This document shows positions 43,822 through 51,441 of a stretch of DNA of 64,000 bases, one piece after another. The notes under the pieces were generated by a model. The model was not told the DNA's origin, searched no databases, and saw nothing but the letters and a program-made list of their open reading frames with translations. Position 1 is the stretch's first letter, and the number at the start of each line of letters is the position of its first letter. The position numbers and the translations under genes are program-made. Source of the DNA: Clavibacter michiganensis (lineage in GTDB: Bacteria > Actinomycetota > Actinomycetes > Actinomycetales > Microbacteriaceae); contig NZ_CP080437.1 in NCBI RefSeq assembly GCF_021216655.1, positions 248,001 through 312,000 on the forward strand, written 5' to 3'.

Positions 43822-43827
43822 CATACT
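43822..43827 (+). promoter_or_regulatory. Probable -10 of the siderophore-interacting protein gene
   Basis: CATACT, six bases before GTG 43834, fits the leaderless spacing, though the first base deviates from TANNNT. Confidence 0.4.
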
Positions 43828-43843
43828 TAGGCTGTGCTTACCT
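43827..43843. promoter_or_regulatory. Candidate DtxR/IdeR iron box
   Basis: TTAGGCTGTGCTTACCT keeps both outer arms of the consensus TTAGGTTAGGCTAACCTAA but differs in the centre and at the 3' end (about 13 of 19 positions). It covers the start codon. A second TTAGG lies at 43812-43816. Confidence 0.5.
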
Positions 43844-44826
43844 CCACCGCGACCCTCGCCGCCGGCACCGCTCCCGTCGAGGACGCGGTCGAGGAGCAAC
43901 CCGCGGTCGAGCGCCCCGCCTACCGGCCGTTCGCGGCGCGTGTGGCCCGCACCGAGCGCATCAGCCCGACGTTCCTCCGGATCACGTTCCAGAGCGACGA
44001 CCTCCGCGACTTCGGCGACGAGTGCCTCGACCAGCGCATCAAGCTGCTGCTGCCGGTCGCCGAGCACGGGCTGCCCGACCTCACCGGGGTGGGCGGCGAC
44101 GACTGGTTCGCCTGGTGGCGCGCCCTGCCCGACGCGGAGCGCAACCCGCTCCGCACCTACACGTCCCGCGCCGTCCGCCGCGACCTCGGCGAGGTCGACG
44201 TCGACTTCGCGCTGCACGGCGACATGGGCCCCGCCTCCCGCTGGGCGGGCTCCGCGCGGGTCGGCGACGAGATGGTCCTCATCGGCCCCGACGCCCTGAG
44301 CCCCGCGCGCGGCCTCGGCATCGAGTGGCATCCCGGAGCCGCGCGCTCGCTGCTCCTCGCGGGCGACGAGACGGCCGCGCCCGCCATCTGCAACATCCTC
44401 TCCTCCCTCCCCGACGACGCCGTGGGTTGCGCCTTCATCGAGGTGCCCGTCACGGGGGACCGCCTCGACGTGCGCGTGCCGAAGGGCGTGAACCTCACCT
44501 GGCTCCCGCGCGACGGCCGCCCGAACGGATCCCGCCTCGAGGAGGCCGTGCGCCACTGGGTCGACTGCCACGTGAAGGTCGGCGCCATCGCCGCCCCCGA
44601 GGTCGCGCTCGCCGACGACGCGCAGCCGCTCGCGGAGGACGACGCCGAGGGCATCGTGTGGGACGCGCCGGTCGTCCACGAGGGCTCCACGCTCTACGCG
44701 TGGCTCGCGGGCGAGTCCGGCTGCATCAAGGCGATGCGCCGCTTCCTGGTGCGCGACACCGGGATCGATCGCCGGCAGGTCGCCTTCATGGGCTACTGGC
44801 GCGCCGGCGCGGCCGAGGGATCCTGA
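43834..44826 (+). CDS. Siderophore-interacting protein (ferric-siderophore reductase, SIP/ViuB family)
   Basis: FAD- and NAD(P)H-dependent reductase that releases iron from imported ferric siderophores in the cytoplasm. It has 330 residues. The FAD-binding barrel (~30-165) contains RPFAARVARTERISPTFLRI and NPLRTYTSRAVRRD. The SIP C-terminal domain (~170-320) contains LLLAGDETAAPAICNILSSLP, AFIEVPV, LTWLPRDGR and VAFMGYWRAG. An iron-box-like sequence overlaps the GTG start, consistent with repression by DtxR/IdeR when iron is plentiful. The next gene begins two bases after the stop and encodes a free-standing copy of the second domain's first half. Confidence 0.92.
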   Translation: MLTSTATLAAGTAPVEDAVEEQPAVERPAYRPFAARVARTERISPTFLRITFQSDDLRDFGDECLDQRIKLLLPVAEHGLPDLTGVGGDDWFAWWRALPDAERNPLRTYTSRAVRRDLGEVDVDFALHGDMGPASRWAGSARVGDEMVLIGPDALSPARGLGIEWHPGAARSLLLAGDETAAPAICNILSSLPDDAVGCAFIEVPVTGDRLDVRVPKGVNLTWLPRDGRPNGSRLEEAVRHWVDCHVKVGAIAAPEVALADDAQPLAEDDAEGIVWDAPVVHEGSTLYAWLAGESGCIKAMRRFLVRDTGIDRRQVAFMGYWRAGAAEGS

Positions 44827-44828
44827 CC

Positions 44829-45233
44829 ATGGCCGGAGCCACCCGCTCGCGCACGCGCAAGGACGTGAAGCGCCAGGTGCTGCTCGTCACCGACGAGACC
44901 GGCCTCGCCGCGACGCAGACCGCGCTCGCCGCGCTGCCCCTGTGCACGCGCGGCAGCGTGTTCGTCGAGGTGCCCGACGCGTCCGCCGAGGTCGCGCTCG
45001 CGCACCCGCCGCGCATGGTCGTCACCGTGATCGCGCGCGAGGGCCGCGGGATCGACGGCGCACCCGCGGCGCCCATGACCGCGGTCGCCCGGGCGGTCGG
45101 CGCGTGGGCCAGCGAGATGATGGTGTTCGCCGCGCCCATCTCCGACGAGCACCCGGTCACCGAGGTCAGCGTGCTGCTCGGCGGTCACGTCGGCGGCCAC
45201 GACGACCTGCTGCACCTGCTCGCGACGCGCTGA
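44829..45233 (+). CDS. Stand-alone SIP C-terminal-like domain protein
   Basis: A 134-residue protein that aligns by eye with the start of the NAD(P)-binding domain of the preceding SIP protein: VLLVTDETGLAATQTALAALP against the SIP LLLAGDETAAPAICNILSSLP, then VFVEVPD against AFIEVPV, and VIAREGR against WLPRDGR. The FAD domain is missing, so it cannot act as a reductase alone. It may bind a nucleotide or the SIP protein. Two-base spacing implies one operon and joint iron control. Start ATG 44829. Confidence 0.75.
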   Translation: MAGATRSRTRKDVKRQVLLVTDETGLAATQTALAALPLCTRGSVFVEVPDASAEVALAHPPRMVVTVIAREGRGIDGAPAAPMTAVARAVGAWASEMMVFAAPISDEHPVTEVSVLLGGHVGGHDDLLHLLATR

Positions 45234-45258
45234 CCCGGATCCGTCGGGCGATGTCGGC

Positions 45259-46137
45259 TCAGCGCCGGACGGGCTCGTCGGTCCCCGCCGCCAGGTCCAG
45301 GGCGGCCCACAGGTCCCTCCCGAGCTGCCGGTCCGCGGCCTGCGCGGTCGTCTTCCCGTCGGGCGTGAGCTGGTCGAAGTACGTCCCGCTCGGCGCGCCC
45401 AGGTCGGGCACCGACGCGAGCTGCACGAGCGGCACGGCGCCCGCCTCCGCGGAGATGCCGTAGGCGCCCATCGACAGAGCGAGCAGCGCCTTCATCACGG
45501 TGCTGTCGGATCCGAACGACGTGCGCACGAGCCCCGGGTGGAACGAGCACGCCTCGAGTCCGCGGGCTCCGATGCGCTCCGCGAGCGTGCGCATCATCAG
45601 GATCATCATCGCCTTCGACGTGCCGTAGGCCTGCCAGCCGCCGAGCCAGGGACGCTTCCGCCAGTCGAGGTCGTCGAGCCGCACGCGGCCCCAGAGGTTC
45701 GCGCGGCTCGCGGTGCCGATGACGCGCACCGGGCTCTCGTCGGCGCGGAGCGCGTCCTGCGTCTCCTCGAGGCGCGGCAGCAGCAGGCGCGTCAGGAGGA
45801 ACGGCGCGAGGACGTTGCGCTGGAACGTCGTCTCGTGGCCGTCGACCGTCATGGCGCGCCGCGGCACGAGGCTGCCGGCGTTGAGGGCGAGCACGTGGAT
45901 CCGCGGGCACGTCTCCAGGAGGGTCGCCCCCAGCGCGCGCACCTCGTCGAGCCGGTCCATGTCGGCGAGGACGTGCCGCGCGCCCAGCTCGGCGGCGATG
46001 CCGCGCGTGCGCTCCGGATCGCGACCCACCACGACCACGTCGGCGCCGCGGTCGTGCAGCTCGCGGGCGGCGATGCGGCCGATGCCGGAGCTCGCGCCCG
46101 TGATGACGACCGTGCGGCCGTCGAGCGGGCCGGTCAC
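45259..46137 (-). CDS. SDR oxidoreductase, retinol-dehydrogenase-like
   Basis: A 292-residue classical SDR of the human-RDH/WWOX-like branch. The cofactor motif is VVITGASSGIGRIAARELHDRG at the N-terminus, with VLALNAGSLVPRR (variant of NNAG) and catalytic Tyr/Lys in GGWQAYGTSKAMM. A C-terminal ~80 residues follow the active site, longer than in bacterial 250-residue SDRs. Substrate unknown. The GTG start at 46137 overlaps the upstream gene's stop (GTGA), making it the last gene of a three-gene overlapping operon. Confidence 0.85.
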   Translation of the reverse strand: MTGPLDGRTVVITGASSGIGRIAARELHDRGADVVVVGRDPERTRGIAAELGARHVLADMDRLDEVRALGATLLETCPRIHVLALNAGSLVPRRAMTVDGHETTFQRNVLAPFLLTRLLLPRLEETQDALRADESPVRVIGTASRANLWGRVRLDDLDWRKRPWLGGWQAYGTSKAMMILMMRTLAERIGARGLEACSFHPGLVRTSFGSDSTVMKALLALSMGAYGISAEAGAVPLVQLASVPDLGAPSGTYFDQLTPDGKTTAQAADRQLGRDLWAALDLAAGTDEPVRR

Positions 46138-46526
46138 CGGTAGCCGCCCTTCTCGAGGCCCGCCTCGATCTCGAAGCGGTTGCGCAGCGGATCCCGCCCC
46201 GCCCACCAGTAGAGCAGCGGCATCAGCAGCCCGTACCGGCGCCACTGCGTGACGTGCACGGCCTCGTGCTCGAGCACCGCGAGTCCGTCGTTGTCGCGCG
46301 TGAGGTAGACGCGGCCGACGCAGGTGCCGCCGCGCCCGAAGACCCAGGACGGCAGGCCGGTGAGGACGATGAGGTCGCCGTGACGCTGCACCTCGCCCGT
46401 GCTGAGCGGGAGGCCGATGACGAGCGCGATGCCCGTCGCGACGCCGCTGCCCGCGCGCGAGACGGGGGAGTCCAGCAGGACGCCGCGGACGGCGCCCGCC
46501 GCCGTGCCGAGCCCCGCGCGGATCAC
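46134..46526 (-). CDS. Small HExxH-like membrane-associated protein, unknown
   Basis: A 130-residue protein with a hydrophobic N-terminal half (GVATGIALVIGLPLS), then a soluble part with VLEHEAVHVTQWRRYG. HEAVH matches the zinc-peptidase pattern HExxH. Further on, LYWWAGRDPLRNRFEIEAGLEKGGY offers a possible third ligand (Glu). Catalysis is unproven. The GTG start overlaps the flavoprotein stop, and its stop overlaps the SDR start, so it is tightly coupled to both. Confidence 0.7.
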   Translation of the reverse strand: MIRAGLGTAAGAVRGVLLDSPVSRAGSGVATGIALVIGLPLSTGEVQRHGDLIVLTGLPSWVFGRGGTCVGRVYLTRDNDGLAVLEHEAVHVTQWRRYGLLMPLLYWWAGRDPLRNRFEIEAGLEKGGYR

Positions 46527-47956
46527 GCGGTCGGCCGCCCGTACGTCTCGAGCAGGCGCAGCCACACCTCGCTGATGGTGGGGTACGACGGCACCGCGTG
46601 CCAGAGGCGCGTGACCGGCACCTCGCCGACGACCGCGATCGTGGCGGAGTGCAGCAGCTCGGCGACGTCCTGGCCGACGAAGGTGACGCCGACGATCACG
46701 CCGCGGTCCTCGTCGACGACCATGCGCGCCTTCCCCGCGTAGCCGTCGGCGTGCAGGCTCGAACCCGCGACGGATCCGAGGTCGTAGTCGACGACGCGCG
46801 TGCGGATCCCGGCCTCCTCCGCCGCCTTCGCGGTGAGGCCGACGCTCGCGACCTCCGGGTCGGTGAACGTGACCTGCGGGACGGCGCGGTGGTCGGCCGT
46901 CGCGACGTGGACGCCCCAGGGCGCGTCGTCGACGGTGCCGCCGGTCGCGCGCGCGGCGATGACCTCGCCGGCCGCGCGCGCCTGGTACTTGCCCTGATGG
47001 GTGAGGAGCGCGCGGTGGTTGACGTCGCCGACGGCGTACAGCCACGGCGTCTCCGCGTTCACGTCGCCCGTGACGAGCATCGTGTCGTCCACGTCGAGGT
47101 ACGCGCCGGCCTCGAGGCCGACGGCGTCGAGGCCCAGGTCCTCGGTGCGCGGGGTGCGGCCGGTGGCGACCAGCACCTCGGCGGCCGTGACGGCGGATCC
47201 GTCGGAGAGCTCGACGGTGACCTCGTCGCCGTCGCGGGTGACGCGGGAGGGCGATCCCCCGAGGCGCACGTCGACGCCCATGTCCCTGAGGCTGTCGCCG
47301 ACGAGCTCGCCCGCGAAGGGCTCCTGCCCGCTGAGCAGGCCGCTGCGGGCGACGAGAGTGACGGCGCTGCCGAGCGACGCGAAGGCGGTGGCCATCTCGG
47401 CCGCGACCACGCCGCCGCCGATGACGACGATCGAGGTCGGCACGACCTCGACGCTGGTGGCCTCGCGGCTCGTCCACGGCTGCGACTCGGCGAGGCCCGG
47501 GATGTCGGGGAGGAGCGCCGCGGTGCCGGTGGAGACGACGACGGCGTGCGCGGCCTCGTGCTCGGTCACGGACCCGTCCGGTGCGGTGACCGTGACACGG
47601 CGCGGCCCGGAGATGCGCCCGTGGCCGCGCGCGAGGTCGATGCCGATGCCCTCGAGCCAGCTCACCTGCCCCTGGTCGTCCCAGGAGCTGGTGAAGGAGT
47701 CGCGGCGCTTCAGGACCGCGGCCACGTCGAGCTCGCCTGTGACGGCCTCCTTCGACCCGGCGACGGCGCGCGCCGCGCGGAGGGCGCTGCCCGAGCGGAG
47801 GAGCGCCTTGCTGGGCATGCAGGCCCAGTAGGAGCACTCGCCTCCCACGAGCTCGGACTCGACGACGAGCACGGAGAGCCCGCCCTGCTTGGCGCGGTCG
47901 GCCACGTTCTCGCCGACGGGGCCGGCACCGATGACGATGAGGTCGTAGGAGGTCAT
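46523..47956 (-). CDS. Pyridine nucleotide-disulphide oxidoreductase (lipoamide-dehydrogenase-like)
   Basis: A 477-residue class I flavoprotein disulphide reductase. The FAD site is LIVIGAGPVGENVADRAKQGG, and the redox disulphide is GGECSYWACMPSKALLR (the CxxxxC here is CSYWAC, unusual against the common CLNVGC/CVNIGC). The NAD(P) site is IVVIGGGVVAAEMATAFASLG, with VYAVGDVNHRALLTH-type FAD contact and a C-terminal dimer domain. The usual His-Glu dyad is replaced by a HAVPSYPTISE motif. No 2-oxo-acid dehydrogenase genes are near, so it is more likely a quinone or mycothione-like reductase than the E3 subunit. TAGGGT-N6 places the start at ATG 47956, not at the GTG one codon upstream. Confidence 0.85.
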   Translation of the reverse strand: MTSYDLIVIGAGPVGENVADRAKQGGLSVLVVESELVGGECSYWACMPSKALLRSGSALRAARAVAGSKEAVTGELDVAAVLKRRDSFTSSWDDQGQVSWLEGIGIDLARGHGRISGPRRVTVTAPDGSVTEHEAAHAVVVSTGTAALLPDIPGLAESQPWTSREATSVEVVPTSIVVIGGGVVAAEMATAFASLGSAVTLVARSGLLSGQEPFAGELVGDSLRDMGVDVRLGGSPSRVTRDGDEVTVELSDGSAVTAAEVLVATGRTPRTEDLGLDAVGLEAGAYLDVDDTMLVTGDVNAETPWLYAVGDVNHRALLTHQGKYQARAAGEVIAARATGGTVDDAPWGVHVATADHRAVPQVTFTDPEVASVGLTAKAAEEAGIRTRVVDYDLGSVAGSSLHADGYAGKARMVVDEDRGVIVGVTFVGQDVAELLHSATIAVVGEVPVTRLWHAVPSYPTISEVWLRLLETYGRPTA

Positions 47957-47962
47957 CACCCG

Positions 47963-47968
47963 ACCCTA
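47963..47968 (-). promoter_or_regulatory. Leaderless-type -10 box of the flavoprotein operon
   Basis: TAGGGT on the minus strand, six bases before ATG 47956. The spacing supports ATG 47956 over GTG 47959. Confidence 0.5.
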
Positions 47969-48012
47969 CGCCGGGCGTCCCGGGCATCGGCCGGGCGGGT
48001 TCGGTCGACGGA

Positions 48013-48852
48013 TCAGCGACCGACGAAGTCCGCGGGCCGGCGCTCCGCGGCGGCGCGCATCCCGCGCGCCGCGTCCTCGGATCCCGCGAGCCGCACGAGC
48101 TCCGCCGAGAGCGCGGCAGCCGCCGACCGGTGTCCGTCGCGGACGGCGGCGCGGGCGTTCCGGAGCGTCGCCTGCACGGCGAGCGGGGCCTGCGCGGCGA
48201 TGCGCTCGGCGATCCCGACGGCCGCCGCGAGCTGCTCGCCGTCCGGCACCACGAGCTGCACGATGCGCATGCGCCTGGCCTCCTCCGCGTCGAAGGGGTC
48301 GCCCGTGAGGATCCAGCGCATGGCGTCGCCCCAGCCCGCGACGGCCGGGAAGCGGAGGGTCGCGCCGCCGAAGGGCAGGATCCCGCGCGCGACCTCGATC
48401 TGCCCGAACCGCGTGCCGGCGGCCGCCACCACGACGTCGCTCGCGAGGGCCAGCTCGATCCCGAGCGTGAGGCACGTGCCCTGCACCGCGAGGACCACGG
48501 GCTTGCCGACGCCGTCGCCGACCATCCGCCACGGGTCGACGCCGTTGTCCGGCACCGTGTCGAGGCCGCCGTCGGGGCCGCGGCCGATGTGCGGGGCCAC
48601 GTCGGCGAGGTCGAGCCCGCCCGTGAAGTGGTCGCCGACCGCGTGCACCACGCCGACCCGCAGCTCCGGATCCCTGTCGAGCAGCCCGTACGCGCTCGCG
48701 AGCTCGCGGAGCATGCGCATGTCGGCGGCGTTGCGCTTGGCCGGCCGGTCGAGGCCGATGAGCAGCAGGTGCCCGCGCCGCTCGACGCGCACGCGGGGGG
48801 CGTCGTCGGCCTGGGGCTCTGCGGTGGATGCGGTGCGGGCGTCGTCGCTCAC
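48013..48852 (-). CDS. Enoyl-CoA hydratase/isomerase family protein (crotonase)
   Basis: A 279-residue crotonase-fold protein. The CoA-binding core reads LLLIGLDRPAKRNAADMRMLREL, then the oxyanion hole region FTGGLDLADVAPHIGRG and VVLAVQGTCLTLGIELALASDVVVAA, and FGQIEVARGILPFGGATLRFP. The catalytic Glu pair of true hydratases is not obvious at the second position, so the exact reaction is uncertain. The GTG start at 48852 follows AAGGAG. It stands alone between the flavoprotein operon and the arginase-fold gene. Confidence 0.85.
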   Translation of the reverse strand: MSDDARTASTAEPQADDAPRVRVERRGHLLLIGLDRPAKRNAADMRMLRELASAYGLLDRDPELRVGVVHAVGDHFTGGLDLADVAPHIGRGPDGGLDTVPDNGVDPWRMVGDGVGKPVVLAVQGTCLTLGIELALASDVVVAAAGTRFGQIEVARGILPFGGATLRFPAVAGWGDAMRWILTGDPFDAEEARRMRIVQLVVPDGEQLAAAVGIAERIAAQAPLAVQATLRNARAAVRDGHRSAAAALSAELVRLAGSEDAARGMRAAAERRPADFVGR

Positions 48853-48920
48853 GGCGGTCTCCTTCGATCGTCCGGTCCAGCCTCGCAGGGCGCGGCGGGC
48901 GGCGCGACCTCCCGTCCGGG

Positions 48921-49763
48921 TCAGACCGGCCCGGTCAGCGCCCCGATGATCCGAAGGATGGTGCCCATGTCGTCCACGGCGGCCGCGGGGGAGGACGGCG
49001 CGAACTCGGTGATCCCGGCGCCCGCGAGCCCGAACGACCGGCGCAGCGCCTTGATCGACTCGGTGACGGCCTGCACGTCGAGCCCGAACGGCTCCGGGTG
49101 GCCGACGCCGGACATCCCGCCCGGGTCGAGCACGTCGAGGTCGACGTGGACGTACACGTCCGTCGCGCCGGTCGCCGTGACAGCCGCCACGAGCGCCTCG
49201 GGCGTCATCGCGTCGACGCCGAGGAGCGCGATCCCGCGCGAGTCCACGAGGTCGGACTCCGCGTCGTCGAGCGCGCGCACGCCGGCGAGCACGACGCGGT
49301 CGGCCGTGACCGCGCCAGCCGGGAGCTCCAGCCCGTCGACGCCCTCGCCGATGACGGCGCGCAGCACCATGCCGTGGAAGGCGCCGGTCGGCGAGGACGC
49401 GGGGGAGTTGAGGTCGGCGTGCGCGTCGAGCCATACGACCGCGAGCCCGGGGTAGGCGGCGGCCGCGTGCCCGATGGCCGCGATCTCCACGCCGCAGTCG
49501 CCGCCGACGGTGACGACGGGGCCGGACCCGGACGCGGACGCCGCCTGGAGCGCCGCCTCCTGGCGGGTGCGCACCGCGAGCAGCGACGCGTAGCGGAGGA
49601 CGCCCGTGCCGAGCGACTCGCCGGCCTCGACGGGCACGTCCACGACGCGTGTGGCGGATGCGGGCAGGTCGCCGCGTATCGCCTCGGCCCCGTCCGCGAG
49701 CCTCATGGCGCGGGACGAGCCCGAGCCCTGCCATTGGGGGACGACGACGAAGGAGGCGGGCAC
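48921..49763 (-). CDS. Arginase/agmatinase-fold protein with an altered metal site
   Basis: A 280-residue ureohydrolase-fold protein. Two of the three metal motifs are intact: VVWLDAHADLNSP and VYVHVDLDVLDPGG. The first motif, GGDHS in arginases, reads TVGGDCGVEIA, so the manganese-binding His is replaced by Cys. Activity as a ureohydrolase is therefore doubtful, or a different metal is used. GATACT stands six bases before GTG 49763 on the minus strand, supporting that start. The ATG at 49793 abuts a terminator hairpin. Confidence 0.82.
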   Translation of the reverse strand: MPASFVVVPQWQGSGSSRAMRLADGAEAIRGDLPASATRVVDVPVEAGESLGTGVLRYASLLAVRTRQEAALQAASASGSGPVVTVGGDCGVEIAAIGHAAAAYPGLAVVWLDAHADLNSPASSPTGAFHGMVLRAVIGEGVDGLELPAGAVTADRVVLAGVRALDDAESDLVDSRGIALLGVDAMTPEALVAAVTATGATDVYVHVDLDVLDPGGMSGVGHPEPFGLDVQAVTESIKALRRSFGLAGAGITEFAPSSPAAAVDDMGTILRIIGALTGPV

Positions 49764-49769
49764 GTCCTC

Positions 49770-49775
49770 AGTATC
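49770..49775 (-). promoter_or_regulatory. Leaderless-type -10 box of the arginase-fold gene
   Basis: GATACT on the minus strand, six bases before GTG 49763. Confidence 0.4.
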
Positions 49776-49795
49776 CCGTGCGGCGCGGGACATGG

Positions 49796-49839
49796 CGATG
49801 CCCGCCGCCCGCGGTCGTGGCCGCGGGCGACGGGCATCG
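49796..49839 (-). terminator. Hairpin terminator
   Basis: 9-bp outer stem (49796-49804 with 49831-49839), a 2+2 internal loop, 8-bp inner stem GCCCGCGG/CCGCGGGC and 6-nt loop. It lies 30 bases beyond the stop at 49869. Confidence 0.75.
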
Positions 49840-49868
49840 TCGTGGGGAGGAGCTGTCGCTCCGCCCGG

Positions 49869-50519
49869 CTACTCCATGTCGCGGTAGCGCTTCGCGTCGG
49901 CCAGCGCCTGGCGGAGGCCGTCTGCGTCGAGCGCCGGTCCGTAGCCGGGGGTGTCGCGCTGGATGCGCCAGCCCTCCGCGAGCGGTCCCGCATCCACCGT
50001 GTCGTAGCCGAAGGAGTCGAGGATCGAGGTGACGGTCGCCTTGGCGTCGGCGTCGTCGCCCGCGATCACGAGCGCTCGGCGGTTCGGCGTGCCGGCGGGG
50101 GTGCCGTGCTCGGTGAGGTCGGCCGCGTAGATGTGGTTGAAGGCCTTGACGACCTTCGACTCGGGCAGGTGCCGCTGCAGCATCTCCGCGGTCGTCGTGG
50201 TCTCGTCGTCGAGCTCGGCGATGTGGCCGTCGCGCTCCGGGTAGTAGTTGTCGGTGTCGATCACGATCTTGCCCGCGAGGGGCGCGACGGGGACGCTGTC
50301 GATGTTCTTGAGCGGGATGGTGACGACGACGATCTCGCCGGCCTCCGCGACCTCCTCGACGGTTGCGGCGCGGGCGCGGTCGCCCAGCTCGTCGATGAGC
50401 TCGGTGAGGGTCTCCGGGCCGCGGGAGTTGGCGATCACCACGTCGTGGCCGGTGGAGGTGAACAGGCGGGCGAGCTGGCTGCCGATGAGTCCGGCGCCGA
50501 TGATTCCGATGTTGGTCAT
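49869..50519 (-). CDS. F420-dependent NADP oxidoreductase-like protein
   Basis: A 216-residue Rossmann protein of the NADP_oxidored_F420 family. The dinucleotide motif is NIGIIGAGLIGSQLARLFTSTGH at the very N-terminus, followed by the NADP-phosphate loop IANSRGPETL, VVVTIPLKNIDSVP and KVVKAFNHIYAADL. Such proteins reduce F420 with NADPH or are related NADPH-dependent oxidoreductases, and F420 use cannot be read from sequence alone. The ATG at 50519 has only a weak purine stretch upstream. Confidence 0.82.
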   Translation of the reverse strand: MTNIGIIGAGLIGSQLARLFTSTGHDVVIANSRGPETLTELIDELGDRARAATVEEVAEAGEIVVVTIPLKNIDSVPVAPLAGKIVIDTDNYYPERDGHIAELDDETTTTAEMLQRHLPESKVVKAFNHIYAADLTEHGTPAGTPNRRALVIAGDDADAKATVTSILDSFGYDTVDAGPLAEGWRIQRDTPGYGPALDADGLRQALADAKRYRDME

Positions 50520-50568
50520 GCTGAGGGGAACGGCGTCCGGCCGGGCGGAATTCCCCGGGCGGACGACG

Positions 50569-50598
50569 ACGGGCGCCGCCCCGGAGGACGGCGCCCGT
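50569..50598 (-). terminator. Hairpin terminator of pspA
   Basis: 10-bp stem ACGGGCGCCG/CGGCGCCCGT with a 10-nt loop, 16 bases beyond the pspA stop. Confidence 0.75.
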
Positions 50599-50613
50599 GG
50601 ATCCGGTCGAGGG

Positions 50614-51357
50614 CTACTCGCCGGACGTGACCTGCTTCGGCGCGGATCCGCCGGACTTCAGCGCGGCGAGGCGCGCCTCGACCTCGGTCAGCTCGCCGAG
50701 GTCCTCGAGCTCCTCGAACTGCGCGTCGAGGCTGGACGCCTGCAGCTCCTCGGCGCCGCGGACGCGGGCCTCCTCGCGGCGGATCTTCTGCTCGAAGCGG
50801 CTGACCTCGCTGGTCGGGTCCATGATGTCGATGCTCTTCATCGCGTCCTGCACCTGCGACTGCGCCTGCACCGTCTTCTGGCGCGCGTTCAGCTCGTCGC
50901 GCTTCGACGACAGCTGCTGGAGCTTGCCGCGCATGGTGTCGAGGCCCTGCTTGAGCTTCTCGACGACCTCGGTCTGCGACGCGATGGTGGGCTCGGCGCC
51001 CTTCGCCTCGCTCTCCGACTGCATCTGGCGCTGGAGGGCGACGCGGGCGAGCGCGTCGAACTTGTCGGCGTTCGGGGTGTTGCCGGCGTTCCGGTACTCG
51101 TCCGCCTTCTGGCTCGCGGCGAGGGCCTTGCGACCCCAGTCCTGCGCGGCCTGGACGTCCTCGCGGTGGTCGTCCTCGATCATCCGCAGGTTGCCGATGG
51201 TCTGGGCGACGGCGCTCTCCGCCTCGCGGATGCTCTCCGTGTAGTCGCGGACCATCTGGTCCAGCATGAGCTGCGGGTCCTCGGCCTGGTCGATGAGGTT
51301 GTTGATGTTGGCCTTCGCGAGCTGGGCGATGCGGCCGAGGATGGACTGCTTGGACAT
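50614..51357 (-). CDS. pspA: PspA/IM30-family membrane-stress protein
   Basis: Phage-shock-protein A homologue of 247 residues, an almost wholly alpha-helical, coiled-coil protein that coats and stabilises damaged membrane and in other bacteria polymerises like ESCRT-III. Typical segments are ILGRIAQLAKANINNLIDQAEDP, YTESIREAESAVAQTIGNL and DIMDPTSEVSRFEQKIRREE. The start at 51357 has AAGGAG 8 nt upstream; a longer frame adds a basic stretch. It lies directly after the TPM-domain gene on the same strand, 84 bases apart, a pairing common in actinobacteria. Confidence 0.93.
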   Translation of the reverse strand: MSKQSILGRIAQLAKANINNLIDQAEDPQLMLDQMVRDYTESIREAESAVAQTIGNLRMIEDDHREDVQAAQDWGRKALAASQKADEYRNAGNTPNADKFDALARVALQRQMQSESEAKGAEPTIASQTEVVEKLKQGLDTMRGKLQQLSSKRDELNARQKTVQAQSQVQDAMKSIDIMDPTSEVSRFEQKIRREEARVRGAEELQASSLDAQFEELEDLGELTEVEARLAALKSGGSAPKQVTSGE

Positions 51358-51441
51358 GGGTGCTGCTCCTTCTCGTCTGGTGCTTCGTCGGAATGGGTTG
51401 ATCATGGGTCGCTCTCGTTCTCGTCGTCGTGCTGGTCGTCG

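Noticed and set aside
46523..47956. Assignment of the flavoprotein as the E3 subunit (lpdA) of a 2-oxo-acid dehydrogenase
   Set aside because: The redox centre CSYWAC and C-terminal HAVPSYPT motif differ from E3, and no E1 or E2 gene is nearby.
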